Source: an uncultured Angelakisella sp.
GTDB taxonomy: Bacteria > Bacillota > Clostridia > Oscillospirales > Ruminococcaceae
DNA length: 6,784 nucleotides
Assembly (NCBI GenBank): GCA_947564495.1
Contig: CANOCD010000061.1
Span: 1-6,784, forward strand
Reading direction: 5' to 3'
The notes beneath the pieces are model-generated. The model searched no databases and was not told the origin of the DNA. It saw only the letters and a list, made by a program, of their open reading frames with translations. Below, piece by piece: positions 1-6,724 of the stretch. Position numbers and translations under genes: made by a program. Numbering within the stretch: position 1 is the first letter of the stretch; each line of letters begins with the position of its first letter.

Positions 1-67
1 GCAGCTGTTCGGGACCCTCCCCGGCGACGTGGACCTGGATGACGTCAGAACGGAGCGGCTGGGATGA
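1..67 (+). CDS. C-terminal end of an unidentified protein (5' end outside window)
   Basis: The frame starting at base 2 is open from the window edge to a TGA at 65-67 and encodes 21 residues ending in GDVDLDDVRTERLG. An intrinsic terminator 17 bases after the stop supports a real gene end here. The tail is acidic and then basic. It is loosely reminiscent of the C-terminal tails of small type II antitoxins (Phd, RelB or VapB type), but 21 residues are too few to assign a family and I make no functional call. The other two plus-strand frames cannot be judged over so short a stretch, so the choice of frame rests on codon style and on the terminator. Confidence 0.55.
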   Translation, partial: QLFGTLPGDVDLDDVRTERLG

Positions 68-84
68 CGCTTTTTATAGCCACA

Positions 85-119
85 CCCCTCCCTCCAAAAC
101 GGGGAGGGGACCTTTTTTT
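85..119 (+). terminator. Rho-independent terminator of the upstream gene
   Basis: An 8-bp perfect GC stem (85-92, CCCCTCCC, pairing with 102-109, GGGAGGGG) closes a 9-nt loop. Three bases later comes a run of seven T (113-119). It lies 17 bases after the stop at 67 and ahead of the next promoter, so it isolates the chemoreceptor unit from upstream transcription. The minus strand has no matching T-tract beside the stem, so it acts in the plus direction only. Confidence 0.85.
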
Positions 120-137
120 ACCTCTTTGACCCCCTGG

Positions 138-149
138 GAACCGTGGTTC
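138..149. promoter_or_regulatory. Perfect palindrome next to the -35 box (candidate operator)
   Basis: GAACC-GT-GGTTC is an exact inverted repeat of 5+5 bases around a 2-bp centre. It ends five bases upstream of the -35 hexamer at 155. If transcription starts near 190, its centre lies near -46, a normal place for a dimeric regulator. The short arms mean it could be chance. No regulator gene is visible in the window to pair with it. Confidence 0.35.
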
Positions 150-154
150 TTCTG

Positions 155-183
155 TTGACAAAATGGCCTCTAACCATTATAAT
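155..183 (+). promoter_or_regulatory. Exact-consensus sigma-A promoter of the chemoreceptor gene
   Basis: TTGACA at 155-160 and TATAAT at 178-183 are both exact consensus hexamers with the optimal 17-bp spacer. The expected start of transcription is near 190, which gives an untranslated leader of about 165 nt before the ATG at 357. The surrounding sequence is clearly more AT-rich than the genes. I saw no sigma-D-type motif (TAAA, about 15 bases, GCCGATAT), although motility and receptor genes in Firmicutes often use one. Confidence 0.92.
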
Positions 184-201
184 AAATTTGTCACTATTTT
201 A

Positions 202-289
202 CAAAAAGCGTAAAGCCTGCCAGAGAAAAAAGGCACGGTCATTTTCTTTGCCGTCCCACCCTTTCTCTTGCTTTCTTTTGCGCTTTTTG
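202..289 (+). promoter_or_regulatory. Long imperfect hairpin in the chemoreceptor mRNA leader
   Basis: Nested collinear helices fold this stretch into one extended hairpin. Bases 202-210 pair perfectly with 281-289. The helix continues at 211-215 with 276-280, where the first and last pairs are G-U. Then 219-220 pair with 270-271, 222-228 (AGAGAAA) with 262-268 (TTTCTCT), 232-233 with 260-261, and 235-238 (ACGG) with 251-254 (CCGT). The loop is 239-250. It lies wholly within the predicted leader, between the promoter and the ribosome-binding site. It does not match the cores I know for c-di-GMP-I, cobalamin or other common riboswitches. Many pairs are A-U, so its stability is moderate. The pairing is visible in the sequence; a regulatory role is inferred. 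Confidence 0.5.
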
Positions 290-302
290 GTCTGTGACGG
301 CG

Positions 303-323
303 CCCGGGAGGCCGGGGGTTTTT
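303..323 (+). terminator. Short GC hairpin with U-tract in the leader (candidate attenuator)
   Basis: CCCGG (303-307) pairs with CCGGG (312-316) around a GAGG loop. Two G and five T (319-323) follow. It sits between the long leader hairpin and the Shine-Dalgarno sequence of the chemoreceptor gene. The form is that of an intrinsic terminator, but the stem is only 5 bp and the U-tract is short, so any termination would probably be partial. It could equally end a short leader RNA of about 135 nt. Confidence 0.35.
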
Positions 324-342
324 CCTGAATTACATAAAAGCA

Positions 343-349
343 AGAGGTG
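343..349 (+). promoter_or_regulatory. Ribosome-binding site fixing the chemoreceptor start at 357
   Basis: AGAGGTG lies seven bases before the ATG at 357. It settles the start: an in-frame GTG at 294 would add 21 residues with no hydrophobic or receptor-like character, and it would place the start inside the structured leader. The 5' half of this site (343-346) lies within a 10-base stretch (337-346) exactly complementary to leader bases 265-274. Confidence 0.85.
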
Positions 350-356
350 CAGAGAG

Positions 357-2330
357 ATGAGGAGTATCCGCAAAAAGATCACCATCTGCCTAATGGCCAC
401 TGTGGTCATCGCCCTGGTCCTGGTGGGCTCGGTGAGCATTGCCCTGAACTACCGCAACACCGTCTCCACGGTGGACCGGATGCTGAGCGAGACCGCCGTG
501 CTGGCGTCGGACCGCATCAGCCAGGAACTGATCGCCTACAAAAACGTCGCCATGGACACCGGCTGTGTCCCTGAGCTTTCCGACCCTGACGTCCCGGTGG
601 AGGAGAAGCGGGCCGTCATCGAGGAGCGGGTGACCATGCACGGCTTCCAGCGGGGCAACGTCATCGGCGCCAACGGCATCAGCGTCTTTGACGGCAAGGA
701 CTATTCCGACCGGGAGTATGTCCAGCAGGCCATGAAGGGCAACGTCTATGTCTCGGAACCCCTGGTGAGCAAGATCACCGGGGAGCTCTCCATCATGGTG
801 GCCGCCCCAATCCACGCCGGGGGGAGCAACAGCGGCCGGATCACCGGGGTGGTGTACTTCGTCCCCCCGGAGACCTTCCTCAACGACATCGTCTCCTCCA
901 TCCGGGTCAGCGAGAACTGCCGGGCCTACATGATCAACAAGAACGGTGACACCATCGCCGACACCACCCTGGAGACCATCACCACCCAGAACATCGAGCG
1001 GGAGGCCCAGAGCGATCCCTCTTTGAAGGAGCTGGCCGCCATCCACAGCGAGATGCGCCAGGGCAAAAACGGCTTTGGCGGCTACAACACCGCCGAGGGC
1101 CCCCGGTACACCGCCTACGCCCCGGTGGAGGGCACCGACGGCTGGAGCGTCGCCGTCACCGCCATGAAGAAGGACTACCTCACCGACACCTACGTGGGCA
1201 TCCTCCTCAACGTGCTGGTGATGGTGGCCGCCTGCCTGGCCTCCATCGTGGTGGCCCTGAAGCTCTCCAGCAACATCAGCGTCCCCATGCGGGCCTGCGC
1301 CGAGCGGATGAAGCTGCTGGTCCAGGGGGATCTTTCCACCCCCGTTCCCCAGTCCGCCGGCAAGGACGAGACGGCGGTGCTGACCGGGTCCACCGCCGAC
1401 ATGGTCCAGGGGCTCAACACCATCATCGGGGACATCAACTACCTCCTCACCGAGATGTCCCGGAAGAACCTGGACATCCGGTCCTCCCACCGGGACGCCT
1501 ATGTGGGCGGGTTCCAGAACATCCTGACCTCCATGCGAAGCCTGAAGGTCTCCCTCAGCGACACCATGCGCCAGATCAACGCCTCCGCCGGGGAGGTCTC
1601 CGCCGCCAGCGGCCAGGTCTCCGACGGGGCCCAGACCCTCAGCCAGGGGGCCATGGAGCAGGCCAGCGCCGTGGAGGAGCTGGCGGCCACCATCAGCGAC
1701 ATCTCCAACAGCGCCCGGCAGACCGCCAAGGCTGCCGAGGAGGCCGGGGGCTTCGTGGGCCAGGCCGGCGCCCAGCTGGGCACCAGCGTGGAGTACGTCA
1801 AGGAGCTCAACGCCGCCATGGAGAAGATCTCCCGGTCCTCCCAGGAGATCTCCAAGATCATCTCCGCCATCGAAAACATCGCCTTCCAGACCAACATCCT
1901 GGCCCTTAACGCCGCCGTGGAGGCCGCCCGGGCCGGCGCCGCCGGCAAGGGATTTGCCGTGGTGGCCGACGAGGTCCGCAACCTGGCCAGCAAGTCGGAC
2001 GAAGCCGCCAAGTCCACCAAGGAGCTCATCGAGGGTTCCATCACCGCCGTGGACCAGTGCGGCCAGGTGGTGGAGCGGGTCACCGCCTCTTTGGAGCAGA
2101 CCAGTGTCTACGCCGGCCACGTGGTCACCCAGGTGGACATCGTGGTCTCGGCCATCGAGAACCAGACCAACGCCATCGCCCAGGTCACCGAGGGCGTCAA
2201 CCAGATCTCCTCGGTGGTCCAGACCAACTCGGCCACCGCCCAGGAGAGCGCCGCCGCCAGCGAACAGCTTTCCGCCGAGGCCGAGAGCCTGAAGCGCCTG
2301 GTGGAGCAGTTCACCCTGGCCAGCGACTAA
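357..2330 (+). CDS. Methyl-accepting chemotaxis protein, dCache-type transmembrane receptor
   Basis: This 657-residue membrane chemoreceptor senses a ligand outside the cell and controls the CheA kinase through CheW. TM1 is about residues 8-30. An extracellular double-Cache-like region spans about 31-277 ([11 protein letters not shown] near 115, and a second PAS-like half with MINKNGD at 192). TM2 is about 279-301. A HAMP domain follows (about 303-357, conserved P310 and the DE at 337-338), then a second HAMP-like segment (about 362-406) and the coiled-coil signalling domain to the C-terminus. The hairpin tip is unmistakable ([17 protein letters not shown], 511-527; [13 protein letters not shown], 532-544). 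Likely methylation sites by consensus are E440/E441 and Q629/E630. A528 replaces the usual tip glutamate. There is no CheR-tethering pentapeptide at the C-terminus. Two extracellular cysteines, C70 and C188, might form a disulfide. The ligand cannot be predicted; the classic amino-acid-binding Cache motif is not evident. The gene stands alone, with its own promoter and terminator and no che genes nearby. Confidence 0.96.
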   Translation: MRSIRKKITICLMATVVIALVLVGSVSIALNYRNTVSTVDRMLSETAVLASDRISQELIAYKNVAMDTGCVPELSDPDVPVEEKRAVIEERVTMHGFQRGNVIGANGISVFDGKDYSDREYVQQAMKGNVYVSEPLVSKITGELSIMVAAPIHAGGSNSGRITGVVYFVPPETFLNDIVSSIRVSENCRAYMINKNGDTIADTTLETITTQNIEREAQSDPSLKELAAIHSEMRQGKNGFGGYNTAEGPRYTAYAPVEGTDGWSVAVTAMKKDYLTDTYVGILLNVLVMVAACLASIVVALKLSSNISVPMRACAERMKLLVQGDLSTPVPQSAGKDETAVLTGSTADMVQGLNTIIGDINYLLTEMSRKNLDIRSSHRDAYVGGFQNILTSMRSLKVSLSDTMRQINASAGEVSAASGQVSDGAQTLSQGAMEQASAVEELAATISDISNSARQTAKAAEEAGGFVGQAGAQLGTSVEYVKELNAAMEKISRSSQEISKIISAIENIAFQTNILALNAAVEAARAGAAGKGFAVVADEVRNLASKSDEAAKSTKELIEGSITAVDQCGQVVERVTASLEQTSVYAGHVVTQVDIVVSAIENQTNAIAQVTEGVNQISSVVQTNSATAQESAAASEQLSAEAESLKRLVEQFTLASD

Positions 2331-2344
2331 GCCCCATCCTTTGC

Positions 2345-2396
2345 AAAAACAGCCGCCCCCGCGGAAACGTCCGGCGTTCCCGCAGGGGCGGCTTCT
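2345..2396. terminator. Bidirectional terminator between the convergent chemoreceptor and mfd genes
   Basis: A 17-bp stem with two mismatches pairs 2352-2369 with 2375-2392. The outer part is GCCGCCCC with GGGGCGGC, the inner part GCGGAAACG with CGTTCCCGC, and the loop is TCCGG. On the plus strand it is followed by TTCTTTTC (from 2393). On the minus strand it is followed by a run of five T (complement of 2345-2349). It fills most of the 85-bp gap between the two stop codons and so can end both transcripts. Confidence 0.88.
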
Positions 2397-2415
2397 TTTC
2401 TGTTTTCGGGGGCCG

Positions 2416-5400
2416 TTATACCCCAAGGACCCGGACTACCTCCTGGATGACCTCCACCGGCTTCTGGCCCTTTTGGGGGCGGACGGTGAAGTAGGGCTTG
2501 GACCCGCCGCTGACCATCACCCGGCCCCGCATGGCCTGGGTGAGGGCCACCACCCGCTCCATGGGCGGGGGGCCCTCGGTGAAGAAGAGGAGGTTGGGAC
2601 CCCGCTGGCTGATCTCCCGGACCCCCAGCTGGGCCGCCCCGTTGCGGAGAAGGGCGATCTCCAATAGGCCCGCCACTGAGGCCGGGGGCTCCCCGAACCG
2701 GTCGATGAGCTCGTCCATCACGTCCAGGTAGTCCTCCTGGGTGTCGATGGAGGCGATCTTCTTGTAGATGTCGATGCGCTGGCTCCGGTCTGCGATGTAG
2801 CTTTCGGGGATGTGGGCCTCGATCTGGACGTCCACCAGGCACTGGGCCTTCTTCTTCACCGGCTCCCCCTTCTCCTCGCTGATGGCCTCGGCCAGGAGCT
2901 TGAGGTAGAGGTCGTAGCCCACCGCCTCCATATGGCCGTGCTGCTGGCTGCCCAGGATGTCCCCGGCCCCCCGGATCTCCAGGTCCCGCATGGCGATGCG
3001 GAAGCCGGAGCCGAAGGCGGTGAACTCCCGGATGGCCTCCAGCCGCTTCTCCCCCACCTCGGTGAGGACCCGCCCCCGGCGGAAGGTGAAGTAGGCGTAG
3101 GCCCGGCGGCTGCTCCGGCCCACCCGGCCCCGGAGCTGGTAGAGCTGGGAAAGGCCCATGCAGTCGGCGTCCTCGATGATGAGGGTGTTGCAGTTGGGGA
3201 CGTCGATGCCCGCCTCGATGATGGTGGTGCAGACCAGGACGTCGATCTCCCGCTCCAGAAGCTGCCGCCAGATCTCCGAAAGCTCGTCCTCCCCCATCTT
3301 GCCGTGGGCGGTGCGGATCACCGCCCCGGGGAGCTTTTCCCCCAAGCGGGCGGCGCAGCCCTGGATGGAATCCACCCGGTTGTGGAGGTAGAACACCTGT
3401 CCCCCCCGGCGAAGCTCCTTGCGGATGGCCTCCAGGAGGATGGGCTCGCTGTACTCCAGGACGTAGGTCTGGACCGGGTGGCGGTCCTGGGGGGCCTCCT
3501 CGATGACGCTCATGTCCCGGATGCCGCTCATGGCCATGTTCAGCGTCCGGGGGATGGGGGTGGCGGAGAGGGTGAGCATATCCACGCTGGTCCGCAGCTC
3601 CTTGAACCGCTCCTTGTGGGCCACCCCGAACCGCTGTTCCTCGTCGATGATGCAGAGGCCCAGGTCCTTGAACTTCACGTCTTTCTGGACCAGCTTGTGG
3701 GTGCCCACCACTATATCGATGGTCCCTTCCTCCAGCTTTTTGATGATCTCCCGCTGCTGCTTGGGGGTGCGGAACCGGCTGAGGAGCTCCACCGTGACGG
3801 GGTAGCCCTCCAGCCGCCGGAGGAAGGTCTGGTAGTGCTGCCAGGCCAGGATGGTGGTGGGCACCATGACGGCGCACTGTTTGCCGTCCAGGACGCACTT
3901 GAACACCCCCCGGAGGGCCACCTCGGTCTTGCCGAAGCCCACGTCCCCGCAGAGGAGGCGGTCCATGGGGCTGGGGCGCTCCATATCCGCCTTGATCTCG
4001 GCGGCGCACCGGAGCTGGTCCTCGGTCTCGTCGTACTCGAACCGCTCCTCGAACTCCCGCTGCCAGTCGCTGTCCGGGGAGAAGGCGTAGCCCTTGGTGG
4101 AAAGGCGCTTGGCGTAAAGCTGGATCAGCTCCTTGGCCATATCCGAGACGGCCTTCTTCACCCGCTGGCGGGTCTTGGCCCACATCTCGGAGTTGAGCTT
4201 ATTGAGGCGGATGTTGGCCCCCTCCCGGCCCCCGATGTACTTGGTCACCTGGTCCAGCTGGGTGACGGGGACAAAGAGGGTGTCGGTGCCGGCGTAGCGG
4301 ATCTTGATGTAGTCCTTGGCCACCCCCTGGACCTCTTTTTTGAAGATGCCCTCGAAGATGCCGATGCCGTGGGCGGTGTGGACCACATAGTCCCCGGGGG
4401 TCAGGTCGGCGATGTCCAGGATGGCCTTGCCCTTCCCCTTGGCGGGGCGGGCCCGCTTCTTCCGGCCCAGGGACTGGGAGGCCCTGCCGTAGGTGATGGC
4501 CGCCAGCCGGTGGCCGGGATACTCAAAGCCGGAGGAGAATCCCCCCTGGCAGACAAAGACCTCCCCGGGGGAGAAGGCCCCAGGCTCCTCCAGATACCGG
4601 GCGGGAATGTCGTGGCCGCCCAGGTCGGTGACCAGGGCCAGGGCCCCCCGGCGGGTGCCGTTGAAGACATAGACGCAGTAGCCCTCCCCCAGGTAGTGGC
4701 GGAGGTCCTCCAGGAGGGTGTCCAGCTGGCCCCCCCACACCGAGAGGGTGTTGGCCTCCAAATTCACCAGATCCCCCAGACGAAGGCCGGGGTAGTTCCG
4801 GGGGAAGCTGTCAAGAAGGACGGTGGGGGCCTTGCCGTAGAGGGCGGAGAGGTCCCCGTAGGTCCGGGAGAACCGCCCCGCCATCCGGGAGAGGCCCCCC
4901 TGCTCCAGCAGGGCCTTGATGTCCTCGTCCTCCATCCACTGGCTGTGGGCCAGGGTCTCCTTCACCGGGACCCCCTCGCTCACCGCCAGGAACCGGCCCT
5001 CCAGGTAGTCCAGCAGGGAGGCCCCCTGGGGGTAGATGAGGGGGATGTACCGGTCGGCGCTGGCCAGGTCCCGGCACTCCTCCAGCCGGGCGATGTCCCG
5101 CTCCAGGGCGGGACCGGCGATCTCCCGCTGCTTTTTGGTGAGGCTGTCCAGGTGCTCCTGCAAAAGCCCCGCCAGCTCCTCGGTGGTGTAGAGGAGCTCC
5201 CGGGCGGGGGTGACGGTGACCCCGGAAAGGTTCTCCTCCCGGCGCTGGGTCTCGGGGGAGAAGGCGGCGATGGTGTCGATCTCGTCCCCCCAGAACTCCA
5301 CCCGGACGGGCTGGGGGCAGTCGGGGGGCCAGAAGTCCAGGATGCCCCCCCGGAGGGCGAACTGGCACATCCCCTCCACCTGGCTGCTCCGGGCGTACCC

Positions 5401-5874
5401 CGCCCAAAGGAGGGTTCGGACCAGCTGGTCCGGCTTCAGCTCCTGCCCCGGCAGAAGGGGGATGGTGCTCTTCCGGAGGACCTCCGGGGGGATGGCGGGC
5501 TGCACCGCCGCCCCCGCCGAGGCCACGGCGATGGTCCGGGGATCGGCGGCCATCCGGCTGAGGACCGAGAGGCGCAGCTGTTCGTACTCCCGGCTGACCC
5601 CTTCCACCTCCCCCAGGGTCAGTTCCCGCTCTGGGTAGTGCCAGGCCAGGGTCTCCCCCAGAAAGAGGTTCAGCTCCTCGCAGAGGCGGACGGCGGTCTG
5701 CTCGTCCTGGGTGACCACCAGGGCCCCCTGGCCCCGCTCCCGGCAGAGGGCGGCCAGCAGCTGGGCCTTGTGGATCTGGGACGCCCCGGTGACCAGCACG
5801 GGGCCCCGGCCCTTTTGGAGGCCGGCGGCGATCTTTTTGTACTCCTCCCAGGAGGAGATAAGCTGTTCCATCAT
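2416..5874 (-). CDS. mfd: Transcription-repair coupling factor Mfd
   Basis: Mfd is an ATP-driven DNA translocase. It pushes stalled RNA polymerase off damaged DNA and recruits UvrA to start nucleotide excision repair. At 1152 residues it is full length for the family. The N-terminal UvrB-like module (about 1-350) has a degenerate P-loop (VTGASQIHKAQ, 28-38, with no GKT), as expected, because this module does not hydrolyse ATP in Mfd. The RNA-polymerase-interaction domain is about 484-555 (GDYVVHTAHGIGIFEG, 494-509). The RecG-like motor spans about 575-960: Walker A GDVGFGKTE at 643-651, DEEQ at 744-747, SATPIPRT at 770-777, TTIIEAGIDVPN at 883-894 and QLRGRVGRS at 913-921. The C-terminal autoinhibitory domain is about 1005-1152. 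No key motif is missing and no frameshift is seen. The start (MM) overlaps the pth stop as ATGA, and GGAGGT lies eight bases upstream. The pth and mfd genes therefore look co-transcribed and translationally coupled. No gene follows before the shared terminator. Confidence 0.98.
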   Translation of the reverse strand: MMEQLISSWEEYKKIAAGLQKGRGPVLVTGASQIHKAQLLAALCRERGQGALVVTQDEQTAVRLCEELNLFLGETLAWHYPERELTLGEVEGVSREYEQLRLSVLSRMAADPRTIAVASAGAAVQPAIPPEVLRKSTIPLLPGQELKPDQLVRTLLWAGYARSSQVEGMCQFALRGGILDFWPPDCPQPVRVEFWGDEIDTIAAFSPETQRREENLSGVTVTPARELLYTTEELAGLLQEHLDSLTKKQREIAGPALERDIARLEECRDLASADRYIPLIYPQGASLLDYLEGRFLAVSEGVPVKETLAHSQWMEDEDIKALLEQGGLSRMAGRFSRTYGDLSALYGKAPTVLLDSFPRNYPGLRLGDLVNLEANTLSVWGGQLDTLLEDLRHYLGEGYCVYVFNGTRRGALALVTDLGGHDIPARYLEEPGAFSPGEVFVCQGGFSSGFEYPGHRLAAITYGRASQSLGRKKRARPAKGKGKAILDIADLTPGDYVVHTAHGIGIFEGIFKKEVQGVAKDYIKIRYAGTDTLFVPVTQLDQVTKYIGGREGANIRLNKLNSEMWAKTRQRVKKAVSDMAKELIQLYAKRLSTKGYAFSPDSDWQREFEERFEYDETEDQLRCAAEIKADMERPSPMDRLLCGDVGFGKTEVALRGVFKCVLDGKQCAVMVPTTILAWQHYQTFLRRLEGYPVTVELLSRFRTPKQQREIIKKLEEGTIDIVVGTHKLVQKDVKFKDLGLCIIDEEQRFGVAHKERFKELRTSVDMLTLSATPIPRTLNMAMSGIRDMSVIEEAPQDRHPVQTYVLEYSEPILLEAIRKELRRGGQVFYLHNRVDSIQGCAARLGEKLPGAVIRTAHGKMGEDELSEIWRQLLEREIDVLVCTTIIEAGIDVPNCNTLIIEDADCMGLSQLYQLRGRVGRSSRRAYAYFTFRRGRVLTEVGEKRLEAIREFTAFGSGFRIAMRDLEIRGAGDILGSQQHGHMEAVGYDLYLKLLAEAISEEKGEPVKKKAQCLVDVQIEAHIPESYIADRSQRIDIYKKIASIDTQEDYLDVMDELIDRFGEPPASVAGLLEIALLRNGAAQLGVREISQRGPNLLFFTEGPPPMERVVALTQAMRGRVMVSGGSKPYFTVRPQKGQKPVEVIQEVVRVLGV

Positions 5875-6557
5875 GGTTCCTGACCTCCGGCGGGGGGCTC
5901 CGCCCCTTTCGCCTTGGGCGGGCCGCTCCGATTGTACTTGCTCATGGCCTCGTCCAGCCTGCCCTGGACGAACAGTTCACAGATGGCGGGGATGTCCCCC
6001 AGCAGGGAGAGGAGGGTCTTGGCGTCCTCGGGGGAGAACTTGCCCAGCACCCAATCCGCCAGGTCGTAGTCGGGATGGGGCTTCTCCCCCACCCCGATCT
6101 TCACCCGGGGGAAGTCGTCCCGCCCGGTGAGGTAGATGATGTTTTTGAGGCCGTTGTGTCCCCCGGCGCTCCCCTTCTTGCGTATCCGCAGGGCCCCCAC
6201 GGGGAGGCTCACGTCGTCCATGAGCACCAGCACCCGGTCCATGGGGACCTTGTGAAAGGCGGCGGCCTCCTGGACCGCCTGGCCGCTGAGGTTCATAAAG
6301 GTCCCGGGCTTTAGGAGCAGCACCCGCTTTCCGGCGATGACGGCGTCCCCCGTCAGGGACTTGAACTGGAGCTTTTCCACCCGGACCCCCAGCTTTTGGG
6401 CCAGGGCGTCCAGGGCCATGAAGCCGGTGTTGTGCCGGGTGCCGTTGTACTTGGGGCCGGGGTTGCCCAGCCCGGCGATGAGGTACTCCACCGGCCCGGC
6501 GGGGGCGGGCTTGCGGCCGGCGGCGATCTTGGCAAAGAGTTCGTCCAGGGTTGGCAT
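5871..6557 (-). CDS. pth: Peptidyl-tRNA hydrolase
   Basis: Pth cleaves the ester bond of peptidyl-tRNA released early from ribosomes and so recycles the tRNA; the cytosolic enzyme is essential in most bacteria. Family active-site residues are present: N32 in GLGNPG (30-34), catalytic H42 in TRHNTGF, N89 in FMNLSG, D114 in MDDVSLPVG (113-121) and N135 in GGHNGLKN (132-139). RVKIGVGEKP (151-160) is also typical. At 228 residues it is longer than the usual 185-195. The hydrolase fold begins only near residue 23, after an extra N-terminal segment (MPTLDELFAKIAAGRKP), and a proline/alanine-rich tail follows about residue 208. The start at 6557 is chosen because AGAGGA lies eight bases upstream. 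The longer open frame back to 6704 runs through the promoter and is not coding. The gene is first in a unit with mfd. Confidence 0.96.
   Translation of the reverse strand: MPTLDELFAKIAAGRKPAPAGPVEYLIAGLGNPGPKYNGTRHNTGFMALDALAQKLGVRVEKLQFKSLTGDAVIAGKRVLLLKPGTFMNLSGQAVQEAAAFHKVPMDRVLVLMDDVSLPVGALRIRKKGSAGGHNGLKNIIYLTGRDDFPRVKIGVGEKPHPDYDLADWVLGKFSPEDAKTLLSLLGDIPAICELFVQGRLDEAMSKYNRSGPPKAKGAEPPAGGQEP
5883..5888 (-). promoter_or_regulatory. Ribosome-binding site of mfd inside the end of pth
   Basis: Read on the minus strand, GGAGGT lies eight bases before the mfd ATG and within the last codons of pth. It favours the first of the two tandem Met codons (5874) as the start. Ribosomes finishing pth at the ATGA overlap are well placed to reinitiate on mfd. 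Confidence 0.8.
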
Positions 6558-6565
6558 GGCGTTTT

Positions 6566-6571
6566 TCCTCT
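6566..6571 (-). promoter_or_regulatory. Ribosome-binding site deciding the pth start
   Basis: On the minus strand AGAGGA lies eight bases before the ATG at 6557. Upstream in-frame Met codons at 6704 and 6677 lie in or beside the promoter and ahead of any possible transcript start, so 6557 is the start consistent with the signals. Confidence 0.8.
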
Positions 6572-6582
6572 TTCGTAGAAGT

Positions 6583-6631
6583 TGCCGGGACAACCGGCAT
6601 CGGGCAGGATGGGGAAGCCCCCGCCCTGCCC
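6583..6631 (-). promoter_or_regulatory. Two hairpins in the pth-mfd mRNA leader
   Basis: In the leader of about 110 nt between the predicted start near 6669 and the pth ATG, two stems can form. The larger pairs 6602-6608 with 6625-6631 (GGGCAGG/CCTGCCC) and contains an inner stem of 6611-6614 with 6618-6621. The smaller pairs 6583-6588 with 6594-6599 (TGCCGG/CCGGCA) and ends 11 bases before the Shine-Dalgarno. Neither is followed by a U-tract on the minus strand, so they are not terminators. The pairing is seen; any function is unknown and GC richness makes chance stems likely. Confidence 0.35.
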
Positions 6632-6675
6632 TGGGAGAACAAAGTCCCGGCCCCGGTGGTCGGAGCCGTACTGCC

Positions 6676-6704
6676 ATTTTACGGTATTTTCGGGGCGCTG
6701 TCAA
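6676..6704 (-). promoter_or_regulatory. Sigma-A promoter of the pth-mfd unit
   Basis: On the minus strand TTGACA (complement of 6699-6704) is followed after exactly 17 bp by TAAAAT (complement of 6676-6681), one base off the -10 consensus. Transcription should start near 6669 and proceed leftwards through pth and mfd. It lies just downstream of the terminator of the preceding gene, as expected for an independent unit. Confidence 0.88.
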
Positions 6705-6724
6705 CCGTTCGGCGGGATTCGGGG

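Noticed and set aside
190..300. A c-di-GMP-I (GEMM) riboswitch, suggested by GCGTAAAGCC at 208-217
   Set aside because: The rest of the class is missing: there is no GNRA tetraloop stem, no matching receptor and no downstream GGGTTACC-like closing segment.
294..356. Upstream GTG extension of the chemoreceptor by 21 residues
   Set aside because: AGAGGTG is spaced correctly for the ATG at 357. The extension falls in the structured leader and would put a non-hydrophobic stretch before TM1.
2327..4183. A 618-codon minus-strand frame overlapping the 3' half of mfd
   Set aside because: It is a shifted reading of mfd, rich in Pro, Gly and Arg, with no domain character. The mfd frame itself is intact.
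3401..5351. Three C7 tracts in mfd (3401-3407, 4730-4736, 5345-5351) as phase-variation sites
   Set aside because: They encode ordinary RGG, WGG and RGG codons in a very GC-rich gene. They are short for contingency loci, and the frame is intact through all three.
2812..5883. A 1023-codon open frame antisense to mfd, and a 678-codon one (390-2426) antisense to the chemoreceptor
   Set aside because: Both lie opposite genes with clear family motifs. Their translations are low-complexity strings rich in G, L, V, D and H, as produced by GC-rich codons read on the other strand. Neither has a credible ribosome-binding site or recognisable domains.
6708..6722. Direct repeats of TTCGG ten bases apart upstream of the pth -35 box
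   Set aside because: Five-base repeats are too short to support an operator in such GC-rich sequence.
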